This document shows positions 45,039-55,271 of a stretch of 64,000 bases of DNA, in pieces. This DNA comes from Rachicladosporium sp. CCFEE 5018 (lineage: Eukaryota; Ascomycota; Dothideomycetes; Cladosporiales; Cladosporiaceae): contig KZ111167.1 of the NCBI GenBank assembly GCA_002077045.2, forward strand, positions 3,304-67,303, in the 5' to 3' direction. Both the position numbers and the translations under genes were made by a program. Numbering within the stretch: the stretch's first letter is position 1; each line of letters opens with the position of its first letter. The notes beneath the pieces are model-generated. The model worked only from the letters and a program-made list of their open reading frames with translations. It was not told where the DNA came from and did no database searches.

Positions 45039-47780
45039 ATGGCGCCGAAGCGGAAGAAGTCGCGTCTCAACTCGCAAGAGCCAGTCAACACCGACAATCA
45101 GGCAACAAGTACCGCAGATACGACAAAAGTCGGTACGCTCGGTCAAGGCAGTGCTACACAGACAATCGCAAACGGAGATGCACCGAATAGTAATGGCGCT
45201 CTTTCAACGCCCAAATCGTCGCGAGACAGCTGGTACGGCGCAGCTTGGAGGTCAAAAGCAAGTCCCCTCACTGAGACCGCCCGGGAGTCCATCTCGGTTG
45301 CACAGGGCGTGACCTCAGAAGCACTGGCAGAGGCTGGGAGACAAATCGCAGAGTCCAGCAGACGGCCAGGCCACATCATGTCCAAAAGCATGCGCGGCAG
45401 TAGGAAGAGCATTCCACTGGTCGCTGAGCCTACTCGAGTACATGCAACAAGTGACGCTAGTGACCAAAGTAGGCCGCGAGCAGCGTCCGGCGAGAAGCTG
45501 AAAAGTCTGGATGGTATCGCCGAGAGCAAGGGCGAGTCGAAGTCTGAGGGCCCTCCTACGACAGAGCGCAAGCCGGTGGTCCTTGAGGAAGCAAGTCTAC
45601 CACCCACGCCAAGTATAGACACCGCCGGTGCGGAGGACGCAAAGAGCGTGATGAGTGCTGTCAGACCGCAGACATGGTTCGGTTGGTGGTCTAGTCCCGA
45701 CGAGACGGACAGCACAAAACATCAGGAAGCAGCAGTCACGACACCACTACCTGGAACGCCCGAAGACGAAGTGGCTCAGCCAAATATCGGGACTCCTTCT
45801 GTACAACCTGCAGGTGGCGTTCCAAAAGACGTGCCGCTGGAAATCGTGCAAGGCGCACCGGGAAACTCTTCGCGATCCTGGTTTGGTTTGTGGAGCAATG
45901 CACAGAACCAGCAAGCTGTCGACGATAACGCTGCCACGCCGGAAGGTGCCCCACAGCAAGGAGACGCAATGAAGAGTACTTCTGATGTCCCGGATCAAAG
46001 TGCCAACAAGGCCGTCGCGGAGACTGAGGTGTCCGCAATTGATGCGACTGCTGCAGAGCGACCGAAATCCGCAGGCTGGGCTTTCTGGTCACAAGACAAA
46101 ACTTCAAAGGACGAGAGTCCGACACCTGGCGGCACTGCGAGACAAGTTGGCGAGCTAGCTGTTGCTGATACGCCGAGTCAGAGTCATCCTGAGGCCGCAC
46201 AGTTCAACGAGCAGCGTGAGCCGAAGTCCAGTAAGCCTCTACCGAGTGACGCTAGCGGGCTGCTCAAGCCAAAGCGTAGCAAGAAGGAGAGTAGTGAGAT
46301 CACGCCGAAGGATTCGACAATCCCCCTGCCATCTAGCAAGCCTACTACAGATGCTCCCGCACGCGCGGAAATAAGCAATACACAAACACTACAGGGCGCC
46401 AAACCTGCTACGAAAACACGGCCGAACCTCATTCTGCCCTCCTTTACAGAGAGCTACGGTCCTGCACCCAATCCGACATACATCCAGCAGGTCGGCACAT
46501 GGCTAGCTGAAACATTACACATCAACGAAAGCGTACCAGCCGTACCTCACGTCTACATATCGCCGACCAAAGCAGTTATTAAGAAAGCCATCTCGCTTGG
46601 TGTGCACGGCTTCTTTCCCGCGCCCTTGATCCAGAAAGTGCTCGGACAACCCACGGGAACTTCAATCCGATTCGCCAACTCCGGCGCCGAAGCCATCAAA
46701 GCATGGTGTCAGCAGAATCAGCCGTCAGTAAAAGATCTCAGCATCGAGAAAGTTGCGCTCGAAGGCGAGGGCCTAGTGGGCGACCGCGTGAACACCCTTT
46801 GGAAGCTCATGCTCAACTGGCTAAGCCATCTACGCCAAGCAGACTTCATTCTCGTCAACTGTCACAGTCAAGGCGTGCCTGTAGCTGTCGCTCTGGTAGC
46901 CAAGCTAATACAACTCAATTGCCTTGCACCGAACGCCAAGATTGGGATCTGTGCGATGGCAGGCATAAACCTCGGTCCCTTCATGGACTACAAATCCCGT
47001 CTTTTCGGCGGCAGTGCACTCGAGCTCTTCGACTTCTGCGACAGCGATTCGCGCGTCTCGCAATCATACGCAGAGAGCTTAGACGTCTGCCTCCGCCACG
47101 GCGTGCGCATCACGTATACTGGCAGCCTTGACGATCAGCTCGTTAGCCTCGAGTCGAGCTTGCACTGTCCGCTTACTCATGCGTACGTCAACCGCGCAGT
47201 CTTCATTGACGGACGTGTGCATGCGCCGAACTTCCTCACGCATCTTGTGATCTTCGCGACGAAGTTGAGGAATCGAGGCGTGAGCGATCATGGGCTGTTG
47301 CGGGAGCTTTCAGCGCCTCTGGCAGGCAGTCTAGTAGGAGGTGATGGCCATAGTCGAGTCTACGACGACCTAGCAGTCTACCGCCTAGCAGTTGACTTCG
47401 CGCTCGAGAGCACAGACGTGGCGGTGCCCGCAAAGCTGTCCTCCAGCACTTCCCCCTCGAACAAGCCAGCTTCCACCCGCCGTACCAGCATCTCAGGCTA
47501 CCCTCCCACCACAGCCGCAGCCAACAAGCTCCGTCGAGGTAGTGCAGGCGACTCGCTCCCTGGCATCGGCGCGGTAATAGCGCCGTACTCTGCACCGAAA
47601 GAAGTGAATCCCTTCAATCTGCCTTGGGCCGTGCGAGGTCTGCTCGAAGAGAAGCTGGTCAAGGAGGAGTTTGGAGAGGAGGTCATGCTGCTGGTGAAGG
47701 AGTTCGAGGAGTGGAAGCCGACGAGTAAAGCGTTGAGGGACGTGAAGTTTAGGTTGGAGGGGGTGAAGAGTATGCTGTGA
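45039..47780 (+). CDS. YMC020W-like alpha/beta hydrolase-domain protein
   Basis: Intronless, 913 aa from the only upstream in-frame ATG (MAPKRKKSRLNSQEP). The first half is disordered, Ser/Thr/Pro-rich, with repeated short Trp motifs (RDSWYGAAWRS, QTWFGWWSSPDE, SRSWFGLWSNAQ, AGWAFWSQDK). The second half is the conserved domain: ILPSFTESYGPAPNPTYIQQ, HVYISPTKAVIKKAISLGVH, a nucleophile-elbow-like sequence NCHSQGVPVA, AGINLGPFMDYKSRLF and YTGSLDDQLVSLESSL. This matches the fungal family related to yeast YML020W. HSQG places a Ser where a lipase nucleophile would be. The role is unknown; the repeated Trp motifs may bind membranes or partners. Confidence 0.85.
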   Translation: MAPKRKKSRLNSQEPVNTDNQATSTADTTKVGTLGQGSATQTIANGDAPNSNGALSTPKSSRDSWYGAAWRSKASPLTETARESISVAQGVTSEALAEAGRQIAESSRRPGHIMSKSMRGSRKSIPLVAEPTRVHATSDASDQSRPRAASGEKLKSLDGIAESKGESKSEGPPTTERKPVVLEEASLPPTPSIDTAGAEDAKSVMSAVRPQTWFGWWSSPDETDSTKHQEAAVTTPLPGTPEDEVAQPNIGTPSVQPAGGVPKDVPLEIVQGAPGNSSRSWFGLWSNAQNQQAVDDNAATPEGAPQQGDAMKSTSDVPDQSANKAVAETEVSAIDATAAERPKSAGWAFWSQDKTSKDESPTPGGTARQVGELAVADTPSQSHPEAAQFNEQREPKSSKPLPSDASGLLKPKRSKKESSEITPKDSTIPLPSSKPTTDAPARAEISNTQTLQGAKPATKTRPNLILPSFTESYGPAPNPTYIQQVGTWLAETLHINESVPAVPHVYISPTKAVIKKAISLGVHGFFPAPLIQKVLGQPTGTSIRFANSGAEAIKAWCQQNQPSVKDLSIEKVALEGEGLVGDRVNTLWKLMLNWLSHLRQADFILVNCHSQGVPVAVALVAKLIQLNCLAPNAKIGICAMAGINLGPFMDYKSRLFGGSALELFDFCDSDSRVSQSYAESLDVCLRHGVRITYTGSLDDQLVSLESSLHCPLTHAYVNRAVFIDGRVHAPNFLTHLVIFATKLRNRGVSDHGLLRELSAPLAGSLVGGDGHSRVYDDLAVYRLAVDFALESTDVAVPAKLSSSTSPSNKPASTRRTSISGYPPTTAAANKLRRGSAGDSLPGIGAVIAPYSAPKEVNPFNLPWAVRGLLEEKLVKEEFGEEVMLLVKEFEEWKPTSKALRDVKFRLEGVKSML

Positions 47781-48285
47781 GTTGTGTTCTGCAATTTTTC
47801 CCGCGACGAGGGAGCGGGATGGGTACATGTGGCGTTGGGGTATACCCATTTCGACGGTGCGGCTGGGGTGATACAAGGACGTGATTATACATCCTAGAGA
47901 TTTTCGAAGTCTAGAAGGGCTGTAGGCTTTCATGTGCATTACAATTTCGCGGCTACACTCATCGAGGTAGAAGGAATGATGGTCATATCATATAGCTAAA
48001 TGTCTTACTGGATCCCTTAGACCCTCAGCCCCGCACTTGGGCGCCATGTGCATCTCCACTCCACACTATACTAACAATAACATAGCCACTGATCATCAAT
48101 AACAACAAGGATCTGAGCAATAGCTCGTTAGTAGCTCATCGCTGACCAGATCCAGCGATAGTGGCGGCGTTCTACTCTTGTGGAGGAATGGTGCTCCATG
48201 CAGGATTTCGCAGCATGACTTTGTGAGACGCGCAGCACGCCGAGTTACCCTTACGTTCACGCTGAGCCGCATCCGAGAATGAACT
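47781..48285. other. Intergenic spacer
   Basis: About 500 bases between two plus-strand genes. It should contain the terminator of the hydrolase gene and the promoter of the transcription factor. Nothing specific was seen. Confidence 0.45.
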
Positions 48286-50274
48286 ATGAACGACGCAACT
48301 CACTCACCTGAGCCCTATCAATGTCCAAAATGCGACCGCAGCTACAAGCGTCCTGAACACCTCCAGCGCCATCTCAAGTCCCATGACAATACACGACCCT
48401 ACATCTGCGAGCTCTGTCATGCCGATTTCCAACGCTCAGACGTATTGCGCCGACATCAGCAGACCTGCGTTGGCAAACGGCAGAAGCTCTCTCATGCTGT
48501 GCGACGGGCGTGCGAGCAATGCGCCGCCAGCAAACGAGCGTGCGATCTCGAACGGCCATGTGGAGCGTGTGTTAAACGCCGGGCTTCCTGCTCGTTAGCC
48601 ACAGCTGACGAAGCACACATTGCGCATGATGAATCGACACCAGCACCACCACCATTCCAATTCGACTTCAGTCTACTGGAGGACTCGACGCTCCTTGATG
48701 CGCTATTGGAGGGTATGCTAGGCAATGAGGATCTGTTCTCTGTGACACCGGTGCCAGCTTTCAACGCTTCGGCAGAGGCGAGTACGGAGCCAGCTCTACG
48801 CTTTCTGGAAGGCTTCACGAGAAACACTGGACTCACTGGATCGTTTGATTGCGGCACCGAGGCAGAGAGGCTGGAGACGTATGCTCACTATGAGATCGAT
48901 CGTTGGCAATACTCTACAGGCGATTCAAATGATCCGTTGACGGCCAAATCCAACGAGATCATCGGCGTGCTATGCGAGACTATTCGTACAAAGGCACGAA
49001 ACAGCGCAGTCGAGCACGAATGGTCGAAAGTCACGGAGCAATCGTGTCGCAGTATGTTCGCGCCGGACAGACTGCGACTCTATCACTCGCTATACTGGGC
49101 CATCTGGCATCCCAATGTCAATTTCGTACATTGCTCATTCGACATCACAACTGCGACAATATCACTAGTCGCAGCGATGGCAGTGATTGGCGCAGCTGTC
49201 TCGCCCGTTGCTGAAGACGTTGCCTCTGCAAGGCTCTGGTTCAACACTGTCGAAGAGATAGTCTTTGCCGATCTCGACGTCTGCGCCAACGACGATGCGC
49301 AGAATGACATTCCTTCTCTGGCAGACGTGCAAGTGTTGCAAGCTGCCTACGTTGTCTGCTTGTATCAGAATTGGGAAGGTAGCGTCGCGAGTCGACGACG
49401 CATACGGCGTTCACGTTACAGTGCGGTCGTGGCGAGAGCACGAGATCTGGGCTTTGCGAATGCTCGACATCCCGACTACCACTTCGCTTCGGACTTCTCA
49501 TGGCACGACTTTGCGGTCCGTGAGCAGTTCATCAGGGTGCTACTCTGGATCTTCTTGCTGGACACCGCATTCGTGATCTTCCACAATTTTCCGCCGAGAA
49601 TCGCAATCAAAGAGCTCAGGATGCACTTTGCGCACAATGAAGCGTGCTTCCAAGCTGAGTCGTCTCTCGAGTGCTATCAGCAGATTATTGCGCAAACATG
49701 TCCCACAGGCTTGGTGCTAGCCGACATAGTTGGAAGACTGTGCCACAGCGGCAACGACGTCCCCCTACAGCTGTCGCTGGCTGATCTTGGACCTCTCAAC
49801 CTCTTCGTGTTAACATCGTGTAAGTCTATTATGGGCCTGGAATCTCTTCCTAGCTGACACTTCATAGCCTTGCACTCCATCATATTTCAAATCCGGCAGT
49901 CGTTCGGCCAGGAATTACACTTGACACCAGTCCGTAATGCACTTCTCAATTGGATGGAAGCATTCAGGATCTACTCGACAACATATCGACAATCTCTCCA
50001 CCATGATACCCTGATCGGCACAGAACCAACACCACAGACCATGTGGAAGCGTGTTGGCTTCTCGCGATTCTGTCCAGAGTACTGGCTGCTGGCGAAGCTT
50101 ATGACCGACAAGATGGCAGCGGCCGCGCAACCGACCATGGCAAATTTGAGTCCACTCACGATGGACGGCAGCAATGACGCCGACGAGACCGAAAACATAC
50201 TGTCGCACTACGATGAGACGAGCATGCAGCAGGTGAATCGACTTATTGCTGACTTCCAGAAGGTTGTCATTTGA
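48286..50274 (+). CDS. Transcription factor with C2H2 fingers plus Zn2Cys6 cluster
   Basis: Exons 48286-49819 and 49868-50274 flank a 48-nt intron (donor GTAAGT, acceptor CATAG), giving 646 aa. Residues 13-35 form a C2H2 finger (CPKCDRSYKRPEHLQRHLK). A second finger follows (CELCHADFQRSDVLRRHQ), and residues about 74-100 form a full Zn2Cys6 binuclear cluster (CEQCAASKRACDLERPCGAC...C). The rest is helical and fits the fungal transcription factor regulatory domain (DRLRLYHSLYWAIWHPNV; LGFANARHPDYHF; RVLLWIFLLDTAFVIFHNFP). Combined C2H2/Zn2Cys6 regulators are common in filamentous ascomycetes. Its position just upstream of a P450, on the same strand, makes local regulation possible but unproven. 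Confidence 0.92.
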
Positions 50275-50580
50275 AGTCTCTCCCACCCCCACGTCCGAAC
50301 CTCCCACCGAACCTCCCACAGCTCTGGGGTACATTGGAACACCTTGGCCCACCCCCGCAAGTACGCGAAGTATATTCGACTGAAGCTCAAGCTGTTCGTG
50401 TGTGCAACGAGTGTGCAAGCCAAGAAATATGCCTGTCGCCGGCACCTGGCGTATGCCCACATGGGCTGCCGCAGATCATGGCCTCGATCCCATCTAAGAC
50501 CGGAGTCTACATAAGCTGGCCACCCCTGCGATCCATACCATTGCGAATTGAGTGCACTTACTGCTAAACAGTCTCGCGCC

Positions 50581-52402
50581 ATGGATCGCTCTACTCTCAT
50601 CATCGCCATAGCTGGCCTAGCACTGGTACTAGGCACCCTACGCCTACTGCGCATCGGTCGCCGACCAAAGGGATACCCACCTGGACCGCCGACTATCTCT
50701 CTGCTCGGCAACATCCACCAGATGCCCACGAAAGATGCTCATCTGCAATTCCAAGCATGGGCACAGAAGTATGGCGATTGCTACAGTCTGATGTTGGGCA
50801 CTAAAACCATGATCGTCCTGTCGAGCGATGAGGCTGTCAAGGAGCTCCTCGATAGGCGGAGCGGCACGTACTCTGATCGACCAGAACTATACATTGGGCA
50901 GACCCTTTGCTCGGATGGTTTGAGAATGCTGATGATGGTGGGTAATGTCACATTACCGCAGGCGGCGTTGTACTAACTCATTTGCAGGGATATGGTTCTC
51001 ACTGGCGAATGGTAAGCATGGCAGAGTGAGCCCTGGGTTACAGAAATCTTACATGATACAGATGAGGAAGATGGTGCATAACCTACTCAACCAGAACATT
51101 GCCGCTCGCTATGTCCCATATCAGCAGCTCGAGAACCAGAACATGCTCAATGACATCCTCGACACTCCGAATGACTTCCTCCACCATATCCGACGCTATT
51201 CGAACGCACTGACAACATCCATGGTTTTCGGATGGCGAACGCCAACGTATGAAGACGCCAAGATGCAGCAGCTGTTCGATGGGTTCAGCGAGTTCGCCGA
51301 TATCAATCAGACTGGCCCAGCGGCACTGATCGACTTCTTCCCTTTGCTTCGGCGGCTGCCTGATTTCCTCATACCGACCAAAGCAAAGGCTAAGGCACTT
51401 CACAAGGCAGAACGAGAACTCTATCTAGGCCACTGGCTGCGTGCGAAGGAAGACATCCGCAATGGGACGATCAGCCAATGCTTTTGTGTTGGCATGGCGC
51501 TGGCTCAAGAGAAGGATGGCTTTAGCGATGCTCAGGCGGTGAGTCACGTTGCCGACGATGGTAGGGGACGAGTTCGCTGACTCTTTCATCGGCAGGCATA
51601 CATTTCCGGGACCCTACTCGAAGCTGGATCAGACACGACCTCGAACACGCTCTACGCTTTCGTTCAGGCAATGCTGCTTTATCCAGACGTTCAGCGAGAG
51701 GCACAGGAGCAGATAGACCGCGTTGTTGGCAAGGAGAGGCTTCCGATCATGGATGACGCCGAGAAGCTACCCATCGTTCGTTGTTTGATGAAGGAGACAC
51801 TACGTGAGCTTGCCGTCCCACCTTGCCGATCGATTTGTCGATTGCTGACACTTCCAGGCTGGATGCCCACCACAATTCTCGGAGCTGTACCTCACGCGAC
51901 TAGCGCAGACGACACATACAAGGGCTTCTTCATCCCGAAAGGCGCAGGCGTGCTGAACAATGTCTGGGCGATCAACATGGACCCAAAACGAGCTCCGAAT
52001 CCACGCGAGTTCCGCCCTAGTCGGTACGAGAGTGATCATCTCTCGCTTTTCGACTCGGCATCGAATCCAGATGGCTCGAAGCGCGACACCTTTACCTTCG
52101 GCGCCGGTCGCCGGATATGCCCTGGTATGCACGTCGCCGAGCGTAGCTTGTGGCTCGGTATTGCGAGGCTATTGTGGGCGTTTGATATCGCACCTATGGA
52201 GGGAGTCGATGGCAAGCCGGTCATTCCGGACCAAGACAAGCTCACTCAAGGCTTCGTGTGTATGCCGGAAGAATTTCCTGCCAGGATCACGCCGCGCTCG
52301 CCAGCTCGAGCTGAGATTGTGAGGCGTGAGTGGAGGGAAGCGGAGACGAAGTTGTTGGATCGGGAGACGAAGCAGTGGCTATCGAATCCCATCCGAATAT
52401 GA
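50581..52402 (+). CDS. Cytochrome P450 monooxygenase, copy 1 (complete)
   Basis: Five exons: 50581-50937, 50988-51011, 51062-51538, 51596-51803 and 51858-52402, with introns of 50-57 nt. The second exon is a 24-nt micro-exon (GYGSHWRM). The product is 536 aa, a normal P450 length. A membrane anchor (LIIAIAGLALVLGTLRLL) is followed by the PPGPP hinge. The I-helix is AGSDTTS; the K-helix ETLR is restored by splicing; FRPSRY follows; the haem loop is FGAGRRICPG with the Cys ligand. It resembles fungal ER P450s of the O-methylsterigmatocystin-oxidoreductase kind, so a role in secondary metabolism or detoxification is plausible. The substrate is unknown. Its 3' two-thirds recur at 53181-54427. Confidence 0.93.
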
Positions 52403-52640
52403 TGCCGACGGACGAGGCTGTGTAGTCACCGGAACGATGGGAGATATCAGTGACAACACCACACTGGCGCTCACCGATTCGAGCGAACCATGTAGCATTC
52501 TGATTACCAAAGGATCAGTAGCTTGAAACCTGTGCTGCACCAGTCGCTCTCCTGTGCGGTTACCTATACTACCCTGGCGGCCAAGCCATCTCACCAATAT
52601 AATACTTGCAGACAGTCACTCAATTGATTACAACAGGTCA

Positions 52641-52945
52641 TCAATGAGGCTCCCCCAGCGGTCCCGCACCCTCATCCTGGCTGACCTCCGACTCCCCCGC
52701 GCCCGTGCACCACGCGACACGACTCTTCGTATACATGTCAAACCTCGGCTTGATCTTCGTCTCCATCAGATTGAAGTCGTCGATCGTGCCTTCCGCGTGA
52801 TCAGCAAACCCGGAAATCCGGAAGAGATGCGATACATCAAAGTGCCGCAAATCGAGCAGAGGTTGTTCTCCATTGTGTTGCCGCTAGCGATTGTCTTTGA
52901 CTGGGCGAATTTGGTGAGCTTGTCCTTGCCGCGGGTGTGGATTGT
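52641..52945 (-). pseudogene. GFA/CENP-V-type gene, truncated by telomere repeats and frameshifted
   Basis: The 3' half of the gene that is more complete at 54653-55271. The C-terminal exon is recognisable (LCSICGTLMYRISSGFPG, then GTIDDFNLMETKIKPRF), but one base is missing between these segments near 52790-52815 relative to the other copy. They therefore lie in different frames. At 52945 the gene stops, and TTTAGGG repeats begin where the other copy continues with GTGGCTTTCTTG. It cannot encode a working protein. Confidence 0.88.
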
Positions 52946-53080
52946 TTTAGGGTTAGGGTTAGGGTTAGGGTTAGGGTTAGGGTTAGGGTTAGGGTTAGGG
53001 TTAGGGTTAGGGTTAGGGTTAGGGTTAGGGTTAGGGTTAGGGTTAGGGTTAGGGTTAGGGTTAGGGTTAGGGTTAGGGTT
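52946..53080. repeat. Telomere-type (TTAGGG)n array facing an assembly gap
   Basis: About 22 perfect TTAGGG units run directly into the N stretch. The orientation is that of a right-hand chromosome end, opposite to the array at bases 1-99. The junction is ATTGT followed by TTTAGGG, with no subtelomeric sequence between the gene and the array, as in de novo telomere addition to a break. Confidence 0.95.
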
Positions 53081-53180
53081 NNNNNNNNNNNNNNNNNNNN
53101 NNNNNNNNNNNNNNNNNNNNNNNNNNNNNNNNNNNNNNNNNNNNNNNNNNNNNNNNNNNNNNNNNNNNNNNNNNNNNNNN
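53081..53180. other. Assembly gap, exactly 100 N
   Basis: One hundred undetermined bases, a conventional length for a gap of unknown size. The sequence to the left ends in telomere repeats and that to the right begins inside a P450 exon, so adjacency across the gap is not demonstrated. Confidence 0.97.
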
Positions 53181-54427
53181 TCCTCGACACTCCGAATGAC
53201 TTCCTCCACCATATCCGACGCTATTCGAACGCACTGACAACATCCATGGTTTTCGGATGGCGAACGCCAACGTATGAAGACGCCAAGATGCAGCAGCTGT
53301 TCGATGGGTTCAGCGAGTTCGCCGATATCAATCAGACTGGCCCAGCGGCACTGATCGACTTCTTCCCTTTGCTTCGGCGGCTGCCTGATTTCCTCTTACC
53401 GACCAAAGCAAAGGCTAAGGCACTTCACAAGGCAGAACGAGCACTCTATCTAGGCCACTGGCTGCGTGCGAAGGAAGAGATCCGCAATGGGACGATCAGC
53501 CAATGCTTTTGTGTTGGCATGGCGCAGGCTCAAGAGAAGGATGGCTTTAGCGATGCTCAGGCGGTGAGTCACGTTGCCGACGATGGTAGGGGACGAGTTC
53601 GCTGACTCTTTCATCGGCAGGCATACATTTCCGGGACCCTACTCGAAGCTGGATCAGACACGACCTCGAACACGCTCTACGCTTTCGTTCAGGCAATGCT
53701 GCTTTATCCAGACGTTCAGCGAGAGGCACAGGAGCAGATAGACCGCGTTGTTGGCAAGGAGAGGCTTCCGATCATGGATGACGCCGAGAAGCTACCCATC
53801 GTCCGATGTTTGATGAAGGAGACACTACGTGAGCTTGCCATCCCGCCTTGCTGATCGATTTGTCGATTGCTGACACTTCCAGGTTGGATGCCCACCACTA
53901 TCCTCGGAGCTGTGCCTCACGCGACTAACGCAGACGACACATACAAGGGCTTCTTCATCCCGAAAGGCGCAGGCGTGCTGAACAATGTCTGGGCGATCAA
54001 CATGGACCCAAAACGAGCTCCGAATCCACGCGAGTTCCGCCCTAGTCGGTACGAGAGTGATCATCTCTCGCTTTTCGACTCGGCATCGAATCCAGATGGC
54101 TCGAAGCGCGACACCTTTACCTTCGGCGCCGGTCGCCGAATATGTCCAGGAATGCACGTTGCTGAGCGCAGCTTGTGGCTCGGGATTGCGAGACTATTGT
54201 GGGCGTTTGATATCGCACCTGCAGAGGGTCCCGACGGCAAGCCTATCATTCCCGACCAGGAGAAGCTTACGCAAGGGTTCGTGTGCATGCCTGAGGAGTT
54301 CCTCGCTAAGATCACGCCGCGCTCGCCGGCTCGAGCTGAGATTGTGAGGCGGGAGTGGAATGAGGCGGAGACGAAGCTGTTGGATCGGGAGACTAAACAG
54401 TGGTTGTCGAATCCTATCAAGGTGTAA
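53181..54427 (+). CDS. Cytochrome P450 monooxygenase, copy 2 (5' end missing at the gap)
   Basis: Aligns base for base, without indels, to 51156-52402 of copy 1 at a constant offset of 2025. All splice sites are kept: exons 53181-53563, 53621-53828 and 53883-54427. It begins mid-exon 3 (LDTPNDFLHHIRRYSNAL) at the gap edge, so the anchor and first two exons are absent. I-helix AGSDTTS, ETLR, FRPSRY and haem loop FGAGRRICPG are intact. Differences are clustered: only four in the first 600 bases, then patches, and many after the haem loop. Whether it is a paralogue or an allele placed by scaffolding cannot be told here. Confidence 0.9.
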
Positions 54428-54652
54428 AGCTGTCAGTTGTGAGTGTGCAGTCATGGAACGAAGGCAGGTTTCAGAGCTCGTACGAAACTGGCGCTGACTT
54501 ATTCGAGAAAATGATTCATCAAAGACCCAGCATTTGGAATATCTCTGCAGCATTGACCACTCTCTCATCAAACTGACCATATGACTGAGGGTTTGACCGA
54601 TCTCACCATTCGCATATTTGCAGACAGTCACTCAATTAATTACAACAGGTCA

Positions 54653-55271
54653 TCAATGAGGCTCCCCCAGTGGTCCCGCATCCTCAAACTGGCTGACCTT
54701 CGACTCCCCAGCGCCCGGGCACCACGCAACACGACTCTTTGTATACATTTCAAACCTCGGCTTGATCTTCGTCTCCATCAGATTGAAGTCGTCGATGGTG
54801 CCGATCCTCGTGATGAGCAGACCGGGAAAGCCGGACGAGATGCGATACATCAACGTGCCGCAAACCGAGCAGAAGTTGTTCTCCATTGTGTTGCCACTAG
54901 CGATTGTCTTTGACTGGGCGAATTTAGTGAGCCTGTCTTTGCCGCGGGTGTGGATTGTGTGGCTTTCTTGAACAACAAAGTTGGAGGCGAACATCGAGGC
55001 TGTGATCTTGTGGTCTAGGTTGAGGGGTGAGCATGAGGCCTGCGGATTCCTGTAGCAAGGAGGTGAAGTCACCATCGGAGCAGTTGCAGATGAAGCTGTC
55101 AACGAAGCCGGGCGCCTCAGTGGGCTGCAATATCGAGTCAGCTCAGCCGTGCAGTCAACAAAACGTCTTGTCGTACGAATAGGATCTGGCACCGCAGAAG
55201 CATGTCGCAGTGGCTTTGTCACTGTCTGGTCCGCCTTGCGCACCTTCGGAGGGCAGGAGAATGCGGCTCAT
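54653..55271 (-). CDS. GFA-domain (glutathione-dependent formaldehyde-activating/CENP-V) protein
   Basis: The start at 55271 gives MSRILLPSEGAQGG, with KATATCFCGA as the first zinc-ligand pair. Exon 2 (about 55073-55124) encodes PTEAPGFVDSFICNCSD. A 58-nt intron (55015-55072; donor GTGACT, acceptor CCTAG) leads to exon 3 (54653-55014: DHKITASMFASNFVVQE; FCSVCGTLMYRISSGFPG; GTIDDFNLMETKIKPRF). The first intron, near 55125-55185, is unresolved: GT donors there give a stop or a poor fit, while a GC-AG intron would restore the frame. The second zinc motif reads CNCSDDH, lacking the final Cys of the usual CxCxxC. The gene may be compromised. The family binds zinc and resembles S-hydroxymethylglutathione synthase; most fungal members are uncharacterised. 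Confidence 0.75.

Noticed and set aside
52937..53605. Frames running through the TTAGGG array and N gap
   Set aside because: They exist only because the hexamer repeat lacks stops in some frames and N codons are not stops. They are not genes.
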